DNA of 44,806 bases from JBBDYG01 sp040901765 (GTDB taxonomy: Bacteria > Planctomycetota > Planctomycetia > Pirellulales > Lacipirellulaceae), in the NCBI GenBank assembly GCA_040901765.1, contig JBBDYG010000027.1:1-44806 (forward strand), read 5' to 3'. The translations under genes were made by a program, and so were the position numbers. This document shows positions 17,015 through 23,546 of this stretch, piece by piece; position 1 is the first letter of the stretch, and every line of letters begins with the position of its first letter. The notes beneath the pieces are model-generated. The model searched no databases. It had not been told where the DNA came from and saw only the letters and a program-made list of their open reading frames with translations.

Positions 17015-18355
17015 TTACTTCGCCACCGCCACATCCAAACACACCAATCGGTTCGCCCCGCGTAAGTAAAGCCGCCCGTTGGCGACCACCGGAGCAACCC
17101 ACACCGGTTCGCGTAGCAGTTTGTGACCCGCTTTATCGCGGAGCGACACGACCTTCACCTCATCGTATTTCTCCGGAGTGGGCCGCAGCACGCGCAGCGT
17201 GCCGTCTTCGCTGAGGCACAGCAGGCGGTCGTCCACAAAAACAAGCGACGACCAGCGCAGGCCCGGTTCGCTCCACATCACGCGGCCCGATTTCCACTCG
17301 ACGCACCGCAGTTCCGCTTGACCGGTGTGCCGTCCGCTGGAGCCGTATAGGTATCCGTTGTGTACCACGGGCGTATTCCAGTGCAGCATCATGGACTGAT
17401 CGCGCCGCTTGTCGCGGTCGGTCCAGACTTCGTCAAATCCTCCAGGTCGAACGCGCAACAGCGCGCCGCCGATACCGTACGACTCGGAGATAAACACCTC
17501 ATTGCCCTCCACGACGGGCGTTGCCGCGTTCACGCTTTCCAGCAACCGCGCCCGCCAAGGGAATTGAAACTCTACGTTGCCGGTGCGCGGATCGAGCGAC
17601 ACGAGACCGCCGCGAGCGAACACAAAGCACCACGGCCGACCGTCGATTGTGGCAATCACCGGGCTGGCATAACTGGCCAACTCGTCGGTGGCTTGCCAAC
17701 GGACTTCGCCAGTGAGTTTGTCAAACGCCGCCACGCCGCTGCCGTTGCCTTGCACGTTGCCCGAGTAAACATCGGGCGGACTATCCGGCGGGCTACCGCC
17801 GATGTTGGCGATTATGAAATCCTCAAACACCACGGGCGTGCCGCCGACTCCAAAGAAATTCTGCACAACGCCGAACTTTAGCCGCGTATCGACTTGCCAC
17901 TCGCGCTGGCCGTCAGCGAAATTGGCGCATTGCAAGATGCCCTCGGCACTCATCGTGTAGACGTGGTCGCCATCGACCAGCGGCGTGCATCGCGGCCCGT
18001 TGTTGTAGCCGAGCAAATCGTCGTACTGGGTCGGATGATCGAGCGTCCACAACTCTTCACCCGTTAATGCGTCGCGGCAAGTGAGCCGCGCTACGTCGCC
18101 GTAGCGGTCGAAATGAATCAGCCGGCCGCGACTCACCGTCGGCTGGCTGTAACCGATCCCGAGGGGTGCCTGCCACACGATCGGCGGGCCGTCCGTGGGC
18201 CAGTCCCAATTCAAGCCGGTTTCCGTCGATTTCGCGTTGCGATGCGGTCCGAGGAAGTCGGGCCAATCGTACGCGGCCGGTTCCACGCCGGATGCCATGC
18301 TCGACGCGACCAGAAGCACGGCGACGATCAACCGCGATTGCGTGGCAGATTTCAT
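17015..18355 (-). CDS. PQQ-like beta-propeller repeat protein, secreted, 446 aa
   Basis: The protein starts with a signal peptide (LIVAVLLVASSMASG) and the planctomycete block YDWPDFLGPHRNAKSTETGL. Propeller blades follow, with repeated motifs such as GEELWTLDHP, REWQVDTRLKF, GEVRWQATDELASYASP and RVMWSEPGLRW. Such proteins are usually called outer membrane protein assembly (BamB-like) or quinoprotein-like, but in planctomycetes most have unknown function and may be periplasmic scaffolds. The ATG overlaps the stop of the preceding DUF2238 gene by 4 nt (18352-18355), so the two are translationally coupled. Confidence 0.88.
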   Translation of the reverse strand: MKSATQSRLIVAVLLVASSMASGVEPAAYDWPDFLGPHRNAKSTETGLNWDWPTDGPPIVWQAPLGIGYSQPTVSRGRLIHFDRYGDVARLTCRDALTGEELWTLDHPTQYDDLLGYNNGPRCTPLVDGDHVYTMSAEGILQCANFADGQREWQVDTRLKFGVVQNFFGVGGTPVVFEDFIIANIGGSPPDSPPDVYSGNVQGNGSGVAAFDKLTGEVRWQATDELASYASPVIATIDGRPWCFVFARGGLVSLDPRTGNVEFQFPWRARLLESVNAATPVVEGNEVFISESYGIGGALLRVRPGGFDEVWTDRDKRRDQSMMLHWNTPVVHNGYLYGSSGRHTGQAELRCVEWKSGRVMWSEPGLRWSSLVFVDDRLLCLSEDGTLRVLRPTPEKYDEVKVVSLRDKAGHKLLREPVWVAPVVANGRLYLRGANRLVCLDVAVAK

Positions 18356-19008
18356 GAACGCGCCGCCTCAGTAGTTCGCGGATTGGCGAGAACCATCCCA
18401 ATTGCCGCGGAAACAATTGCTCCCAGCGCGTTGAAAGCCATGTCCTTCTGCGGATCCCAAATATCGCCCTGCTGGCCGTTGTACGCCTCCGCTTGCTCGG
18501 GCGACATCCAAACGGCCACTTGCCATTCCACTATCTCGTACATCCCGCCCAACGTCATCACGATACAGAAGGCCAGCCCCATTGCAAGCGGTTTGGGAAT
18601 CTCGGTCGAACGCCGCAGAATCTCAACCAGCGGCGGCACGGCCAACACGCCGAATCCGAAATGAACGAAGCGGTCGTAGTGATTGCGGCTCCAACCGAAT
18701 CGATCCGAGGCGTGGTGCCCCGTAATTGCTTCCAGCCAATCGTCATACGGCACGTAGGAGTAAATCCACCGCGCGCCAAAAATGTGCAACCACCAGAACG
18801 CGAGAATGCAATAGAATGAGGTGTCGCTGAGCAACCGTCGGCGAGCGGCCCATGCCAGCGCGATGAGTGCGACAAGAGTCGGAACGTGTTGCAGCCGTTG
18901 CTCGAACGGATACGGGCCGCCGATCAACGAAACCAGCATCGCCAGCAGCGTCACGGCGACCGCCAGAAACTGGCCGTTGTGAAGCATGGGGCGGATCGCT
19001 CGGCTCAC
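18352..19008 (-). CDS. DUF2238 (YjdF-like) integral membrane protein, 218 aa
   Basis: About six hydrophobic segments are visible (for example FLAVAVTLLAMLVSLIGG, VPTLVALIALAWAA, SFYCILAFWWLHIFGA and ALGAIVSAAIGMVLA). The conserved DUF2238 signatures are RWIYSYVPYDDW, NHYDRFVHFGFG, YEIVEWQVA and GDIWDPQKDMAFN. The function of the family is unknown, and the location is the inner membrane. It overlaps the genes on both sides by 4 nt (ATGA), which places it in one operon with the coiled-coil protein upstream and the PQQ-propeller protein downstream. Confidence 0.9.
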   Translation of the reverse strand: MSRAIRPMLHNGQFLAVAVTLLAMLVSLIGGPYPFEQRLQHVPTLVALIALAWAARRRLLSDTSFYCILAFWWLHIFGARWIYSYVPYDDWLEAITGHHASDRFGWSRNHYDRFVHFGFGVLAVPPLVEILRRSTEIPKPLAMGLAFCIVMTLGGMYEIVEWQVAVWMSPEQAEAYNGQQGDIWDPQKDMAFNALGAIVSAAIGMVLANPRTTEAARS

Positions 19009-20672
19009 TTCCCTTCGCGGAGTTTATTGAAATACTCCTCGGCATGTTCGCGGCGGGAGCGTGGGAGCCGCTCGCTCGTGAGGGGATCGGCCGGCTCGGC
19101 CGCTTCGGTGGTCATCTCGGCCTTGATCTGCTCGGCTGCAACGCCGGCAATGTTCGGGCCGTCCACCAATCCGCCAAACGTCATCGCGCCCTTCTGCGCG
19201 TTCTGCCGCACCTGCGAATCGCGGAAGCCCGTCTTCTCCAAATCTTCAGGCATCCGCCCGGGACCGGAGCCTTTGCCGATGCCCGGTCCGTTTTCGCCCC
19301 CTTGCTTGTCGCCTTGGCCGGCCTTGCTGCTGGCCAGTTTACCCTGGCACGCCTGGCATCCAGCGCCCTGGCACTGGGCACAAGCCATCGACTGCTTGGC
19401 CATCTCGATCTGCTGCATCGCTTCGTCGAGCATCGCCATCTCGTCGGCGTTCATTTGCATTTGCTGCATCTGCTGGGCGAGCCCGTCGAGCGCCTGCTGC
19501 GCGCCTTGCTGATCGCCCGCCTTCATGCAGGCCTGGCACTCGCCCATCTGTTGAGCAAGCTGCTCCAGGTGCTTCATCTGCGGTTGCTGCTGAGCTAATT
19601 GGTCGAGCTTTTGCTGGAGCTTCGCCGCTTGCTCTTGATTGCCCTGCTGCCGCTGCTGATCGACTTGCTTCTGCAATTGCTCGATCGCCTGTTGGTGGGC
19701 TTTGGCGGATTCGGCGAGTTTCTGCTGCATCTTCGAAAGCTGCTCGCCGAGTTGCTTCTGGGCGGCGGGATCGAGACCCCCCTTGGTCAATTCCTGTTGC
19801 AGCTTCTCAAGCTCTTGCTGGGCTTTCTGCCAATCGCCTTGCTTCATCGCCTCGGCCAGCTTCTCGCCCGGGCCTTTGCCGAAGTCCTTGTTGCCGAGTT
19901 GCTTTTCGAGCGTCTCGCGGCTGCCGAGTTGCGATCGGCGTTGTTCGAGCTGCTTCGCCAGGTCGTTGAGCTTTACGGCCGCATCCTTTTGATCGACGCT
20001 TGCCTTGTTCGCGAGATCTTTCGTGCCCTTTTCGATTTCCTTGAGCAGGTGCGTGGCGTCCTTGAGGTCTTTCTTTTCCGCTTCCTTCGCCCGCTCGGCG
20101 ATCTTCTTGCGCAGCTCTTCCGCCGATTTCTTCACTTGCTTCGCGACGATCTGCGTCTGCTGCGCGGGCACGTTGCTGTTGGCCTCACGATTGCCGACAA
20201 ACGAGGCCAGACAAAACGCCAACGTCGCCGGCACCAGCGGCAACCACGCGCGGCGGTCAATGCCAATGCCGAACTTGTCGCGCACTTCGATGCGACTAAT
20301 CGCTCGGACCGCATCGCTCACAAGGGCTTGGCCTGCCTCGCTCTCGCGGTCGTCGGCGTCAAGCGACAGACTGCTGGCAACGCGCTCGCGCAGCTCGAAT
20401 CGACGATCGATCTCCATCGCCGCATCGAGCGAAGTCCGCCGCGCGGCGAGAGTCCACACACCCGCCGCGATCACACCAGCCGCGGCTGCGCTGCCCAGCC
20501 AAGCGTTGGCCCACCATGCGGGAAGGTTTTCGAGTACAATCACCTTCGGCACGGCAATCGCCACCGCCGCCACCAAGAGCGTGCCGAACAGGCACCCCAC
20601 GAGCCGCGACAGGAATTGCTCCAGCACGAGCCGCTGGCGAGCGCGTCGTACCTGACTTAAGAGCTTGTCCAT
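19005..20672 (-). CDS. Large Q/K-rich coiled-coil membrane protein, 555 aa, unrecognised family
   Basis: The first 180 residues contain two adjacent membrane segments (LVGCLFGTLLVAAVAIAV and WLGSAAAAGVIAAGVWTLAA) and a third near 165 (LPLVPATLAFCLASFV). Residues of about 195-450 are a long coiled coil extremely rich in Q, K, A and L. A cysteine-rich patch CAQCQGAG/CQACQGK lies near residue 430 and resembles a DnaJ-type CxxCxGxG half-site. The tail is glycine-rich and ends in charged helices. I do not recognise a named family; similar 'hypothetical coiled-coil' proteins occur in planctomycetes. It is the first gene of a coupled operon (4-nt overlap with the DUF2238 gene). Confidence 0.75.
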   Translation of the reverse strand: MDKLLSQVRRARQRLVLEQFLSRLVGCLFGTLLVAAVAIAVPKVIVLENLPAWWANAWLGSAAAAGVIAAGVWTLAARRTSLDAAMEIDRRFELRERVASSLSLDADDRESEAGQALVSDAVRAISRIEVRDKFGIGIDRRAWLPLVPATLAFCLASFVGNREANSNVPAQQTQIVAKQVKKSAEELRKKIAERAKEAEKKDLKDATHLLKEIEKGTKDLANKASVDQKDAAVKLNDLAKQLEQRRSQLGSRETLEKQLGNKDFGKGPGEKLAEAMKQGDWQKAQQELEKLQQELTKGGLDPAAQKQLGEQLSKMQQKLAESAKAHQQAIEQLQKQVDQQRQQGNQEQAAKLQQKLDQLAQQQPQMKHLEQLAQQMGECQACMKAGDQQGAQQALDGLAQQMQQMQMNADEMAMLDEAMQQIEMAKQSMACAQCQGAGCQACQGKLASSKAGQGDKQGGENGPGIGKGSGPGRMPEDLEKTGFRDSQVRQNAQKGAMTFGGLVDGPNIAGVAAEQIKAEMTTEAAEPADPLTSERLPRSRREHAEEYFNKLREGK

Positions 20673-20857
20673 GGCGATGCTCCAGACAATTGTGAATGTT
20701 TACTCCCCTCGGAAGGCACCCGCGGGCGTCACTGAAGTATATCGGCCCCAGGCCGCCACGTCACGCAGGCAGGCTCGATTATGTTATGATTTGACGCGGC
20801 TGTTGTCCGGTTACTCCGTTCGCGTTGTGGACTTGCCGTTCTTACCCCAAGGCCGAA

Positions 20858-21100
20858 ATGTCGTTTCCGACGACCCGATATTTCGACTTCGTTCGCCAAC
20901 GGTCGGATCGAGCTATGATCCTCGATGCCTGGATCGAGCAGGCGATTCAGCATCCGATACGCGAAGAAACTCAATCGGATGGACGAATTCGCCGTTGGGC
21001 CTGCATCGCGGAATTTGACGACCGAGTGCTGCGAGTTATCCTGTTGGAAGATGGTCAGACGGTTCACAATGCCTTTTTCGACCGCGGGTTTGAGGAATGA
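20858..21100 (+). CDS. DUF4258-like small protein (putative toxin-like), 80 aa
   Basis: The protein is 80 residues with a basic first half (TTRYFDFVRQRSDRAMILDAW) and a beta-rich second half (RRWACIAEFDDRVLRVILL). This is the general plan of DUF4258-like proteins, which have a RelE-like toxin fold. The ATG at 20858 has an AAGG upstream, and an upstream extension to 20825 is less likely. The stop overlaps the ATG of the DUF2283 gene by 4 nt, which is the typical pairing for this couple and suggests a toxin-antitoxin-like unit. Toxicity is inferred only, from family and layout. Confidence 0.6.
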   Translation: MSFPTTRYFDFVRQRSDRAMILDAWIEQAIQHPIREETQSDGRIRRWACIAEFDDRVLRVILLEDGQTVHNAFFDRGFEE

Positions 21101-21321
21101 ACATCAAATACTTTGAAGATACAGACACGGCTCTGCTGGAGTTCTCCGCCGCTCCACCTGTCGAAACGCGTGAGATTTCCGAGGATATTTACATCGACCT
21201 CGATGGCACCGGCGCGCTCGTGAGCATGACCATCGAGCACGCCGCCAGCCGAGCTTCGTTGGACCGCGTTAGCTATGAACGCGTCCCTGGTGGGAATGGC
21301 AGCATCGCTATGCCGCACTAG
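21097..21321 (+). CDS. DUF2283 domain protein, 74 aa
   Basis: DUF2283 proteins are small and beta-rich, with a pattern of the type MNIKYFEDTDTALLEFS...EISEDIYIDLDGTGALVSMTIEHA; all of these blocks are present. Family members are commonly encoded next to DUF4258-like proteins and are presumed to be the antitoxin-like partner. The ATG lies inside the stop of the upstream gene (21097-21100). The tail after EHAASRASLDR is short and probably disordered. Confidence 0.8.
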   Translation: MNIKYFEDTDTALLEFSAAPPVETREISEDIYIDLDGTGALVSMTIEHAASRASLDRVSYERVPGGNGSIAMPH

Positions 21322-21372
21322 CACGGACATACTGCAAGCTTTGAGCCACTACTCCTTCAGGTAGACTTGCCC

Positions 21373-21738
21373 ATGCCGCAACTCATCGAACAGCCGACCG
21401 TTATCCAGGCCGCCGGCAACAAACCGAAGCGGATTGAGGAGTTCATCGGCCGCGTGAACACCGGCCACGAAGCGCTGAGCATCGCCCGCATGGTCTCGCC
21501 CGGCGGCTGGATCGAACCGGGCCAACGGCCCGAGTTTCATGAGTTCACCCTCGTCGTGCGCGGCACGCTGCACGTCGATCACGAAGGCGGCAATCTCGAA
21601 GTCCGCGCAGGCCAGGCACTCGTCACCGAACCCGGCGAATGGGTCCGCTACAGCACACCCGATCCCAACGGCGCGGAGTACGTCGCCGTTTGCCTGCCGG
21701 CATTCTCGCCCGCGGCGGTGCATCGCGACGCGGAGTGA
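21373..21738 (+). CDS. Single-domain cupin protein, 121 aa
   Basis: The small beta-barrel has the cupin motifs GQRPEFHEFTLVVRGTLHVDHEGG and VRAGQALVTEPGEWVRYS. Of the metal ligands only one histidine (EFHEF) and the glutamate are obvious, so metal binding is uncertain. No signal peptide is visible, so it is cytoplasmic. Cupins of this size are often sugar isomerases, dioxygenase-like or sensor proteins, and nothing here decides which. The ATG at 21373 is preferred to the TTG at 21367. It is 13 nt upstream of a membrane protein gene, with which it may be co-transcribed. Confidence 0.8.
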   Translation: MPQLIEQPTVIQAAGNKPKRIEEFIGRVNTGHEALSIARMVSPGGWIEPGQRPEFHEFTLVVRGTLHVDHEGGNLEVRAGQALVTEPGEWVRYSTPDPNGAEYVAVCLPAFSPAAVHRDAE

Positions 21739-21751
21739 ATCACATTTTCCA

Positions 21752-22516
21752 ATGGACCGAGACGAAACACTCGCGGTAGATGGCTTGCAGCGCACGGTAG
21801 AGTTCCCACCGCTGCGGGTTCATCATTTCTTGTTGTGGACGGTGGTAGCGGCTGTCTGGTTTACCATGAGCCGACATGAGTTTGATGATGGACAATTACA
21901 TGCTTCCGGTGACCGCGCTTATGTCGCCGCTGAGCATATTGGCATGAAGATTGTCGAAACGCTCGCAATCACGGTTTGCATCATCGGCCTTCTCGGCCAG
22001 CGGAAAGGTTTTCGATTTCCTTCACAACCTGGACACTGGATCGCTCTAGCAATCGCAACATTCGCCGTACCGACGACTTTCTTTGGACGGATGGCTGAGT
22101 TCTTCGGCAACGACTGGCGCAGGTGGTCCGACGACTATATCCTCCCTCTATTGTTCGCCGTTTGGACCGTAGTTTTCTTCCTTTTGGCCATGAGAAAGCC
22201 TGATACACCAAGTTGGCGAACGGTATATTTCTTGCTCGGCCTGCTATTGGCCTGCATGGTGACAATGGCACTCTTGTGGGCGTTTTACTCGTACTTACCG
22301 TCTATCGATCCGGCATTTACAGCAGTGAGCATGCTTAGTGGGATCGTTCTAACCGTCCTCGCCGTAACCGCCTTGATTGCCATGGCAACCGACCGACTTT
22401 TTCTCATTCGACGTGACTGGGGGCATTGGGCGAGTGTGCTATCCCTCTTCGGCATGGGGACAGGGATGGCCTGCTGGGCGATTGCATTGCAGTTGTTTGC
22501 CCGGCTGGGCGGCTGA
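21752..22516 (+). CDS. Integral membrane protein, unrecognised, 254 aa
   Basis: About seven hydrophobic segments are visible, including FLLWTVVAAVWFTM, TLAITVCIIGLLG, WIALAIATFAVPTTFF, LPLLFAVWTVVFFLLAM, VYFLLGLLLACMVTMALL, MLSGIVLTVLAVTALIAM and SVLSLFGMGTGMACWAIAL. I do not recognise the family. The ATG at 21752 starts a plausible cytoplasmic N-terminus; the frame stays open upstream into the cupin gene, but that part is a shadow. Composition is slightly more AT-rich than in the neighbours. Confidence 0.7.
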   Translation: MDRDETLAVDGLQRTVEFPPLRVHHFLLWTVVAAVWFTMSRHEFDDGQLHASGDRAYVAAEHIGMKIVETLAITVCIIGLLGQRKGFRFPSQPGHWIALAIATFAVPTTFFGRMAEFFGNDWRRWSDDYILPLLFAVWTVVFFLLAMRKPDTPSWRTVYFLLGLLLACMVTMALLWAFYSYLPSIDPAFTAVSMLSGIVLTVLAVTALIAMATDRLFLIRRDWGHWASVLSLFGMGTGMACWAIALQLFARLGG

Positions 22517-22535
22517 TTCGACTACCAGCTTGCTT

Positions 22536-22574
22536 TTGACAGCAATTGAATTGGATGATATCATTATGATATCA
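22536..22574 (+). promoter_or_regulatory. Promoter with overlapping operator of the toxin-antitoxin operon
   Basis: A near-consensus sigma70-type promoter is visible: TTGACA (22536-22541), a 17-nt spacer and TATCAT (22559-22564). The -10 box lies inside two copies of the 8-bp palindrome TGATATCA (22556-22563 and 22567-22574) separated by TTA. This is where an autoregulating antitoxin would be expected to bind. Confidence 0.7.
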
Positions 22575-22598
22575 CCGCCCGACTGCCGGAGGTCCACG

Positions 22599-22829
22599 AT
22601 GCCCGACATCCTCGTCCGTAATCTCGACGCCCAAACCGTCAAACGCCTCAAGGCCCGCGCGAAACATAACGGCCGTTCGCTGCAGAGCGAAGCCAAGCTA
22701 GCGCTAGAGCAAGCGGCCGGCATGGGGCCGGAGGAGATCAGGGAGATGATTGGTCGCTGGCAGGAACACTTCAAAGGACGCAAGATGACACCAACCGCGG
22801 ATCTAATCCGCGAGGACCGTGAACGATGA
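22599..22829 (+). CDS. FitA-like ribbon-helix-helix antitoxin, 76 aa
   Basis: The N-terminal half (MPDILVRNLDAQTVKRLKARA and the GRSLQSEAKLALEQAA helix) is the Arc/MetJ-type ribbon-helix-helix fold of FitA/VapB antitoxins, which bind their own operator as dimers. The C-terminal half (MIGRWQEHFKGRKMTPTADLIREDR) is the usual toxin-binding tail. An RBS GGAGG lies 6 nt before the ATG. A promoter with an overlapping double palindrome lies 25-63 nt upstream. The stop overlaps the toxin start by 4 nt. Confidence 0.88.
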   Translation: MPDILVRNLDAQTVKRLKARAKHNGRSLQSEAKLALEQAAGMGPEEIREMIGRWQEHFKGRKMTPTADLIREDRER

Positions 22830-23245
22830 AAACGTGCGTCGTCGATGCCAGCGTGATTGGAGCCGCTCATCTACGGGAAGACTACACCGATGTTGCCAAG
22901 GAGTTGCTGGCCGTCACAGCCAACCTGTACGCGCCGGATATCATCGACGCCGAGTTCGCCAATGCATTGTGGAAGCGCCATCGGAGGGGCGAAATGGAGG
23001 CGAACGAAGCCCAGCAACTTCTAAAGGAAGTTGCATTCCTGCCATTGAGAATTGTTTCCTGCCTCGAACTGGCTTCCGAAGCTCTTGAAATCGCCATCGA
23101 TACCGGCCGCACCGTCTACGACTCGCTCTATTTGGCCTTGGCGATCCAGCAGAAAGTGAAACTCATCACCGCCGACAAGCGGTTCGTCAACGCGCTGGCG
23201 AAAAGCCCTTATGCCAAGCACATCGAGTGGCTGGGCAGTCTCTGA
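22826..23245 (+). CDS. PIN-domain toxin (VapC/FitB family), 139 aa
   Basis: PIN-domain toxins are Mg-dependent RNases. The acidic active-site residues are in place: D7 in CVVDAS, E43 in IIDAEFANAL, the Asp in VYDSLYLALA and the Asp in LITADKRF. The length is typical. It is translated from an ATG overlapping the antitoxin stop (22826-22829). A REP element starts 6 nt after its TGA stop, so the unit is bordered by repeats. Confidence 0.92.
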   Translation: MKTCVVDASVIGAAHLREDYTDVAKELLAVTANLYAPDIIDAEFANALWKRHRRGEMEANEAQQLLKEVAFLPLRIVSCLELASEALEIAIDTGRTVYDSLYLALAIQQKVKLITADKRFVNALAKSPYAKHIEWLGSL

Positions 23246-23251
23246 GCGCCC

Positions 23252-23546
23252 GTAGGTCAGGCTCCGCCTGACGAATCAAACTCCCGCCACGAGGGGAGTG
23301 GAGCGGAGAACCTCCAAGGGGGTTCAGAAAAATCTGCCGTTTGCCGCTTGCCGCGACCCTCCCTGGCCAGCTTTGCCACCAGCGTGGCCACCCCCGCTGG
23401 ACGTGGCAATGTGGCAATCCTCTACAAAAACAGGGGTTTTGCGCCGACACGTGGCAAAGCTGATGCTCCCCGAGGCAGACCCGATCCGTGACTCCTCAGG
23501 AACGAAAGCCTGAAATCACGGGCATGTCAGGCAAAGCCTGACCTAC
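23252..23546. repeat. Two inverted GTAG-REPs around a 250-nt palindromic insert
   Basis: The left REP (23252-23272) is GTAG plus GTCAGGC-TCC-GCCTGAC. The right REP (23526-23546, inverted) is GTAG plus GTCAGGC-TTT-GCCTGAC on the minus strand. Between them lies another pair of arms, CAGCTTTGCCAC (from about 23368) and GTGGCAAAGCTG (to about 23462), around GTGGCAATGTGGCAATCC and a run of A followed by CAGGGG. The right REP supplies the stop codon of the AsmA-like gene. No gene was seen in this 297-nt gap. Confidence 0.7.

Noticed and set aside
19599..20660. 353-aa leucine-rich frame on the plus strand
   Set aside because: It is antisense to the Q-rich coiled coil; CAG-type codons read as CTG on the other strand and give artificial poly-Leu.
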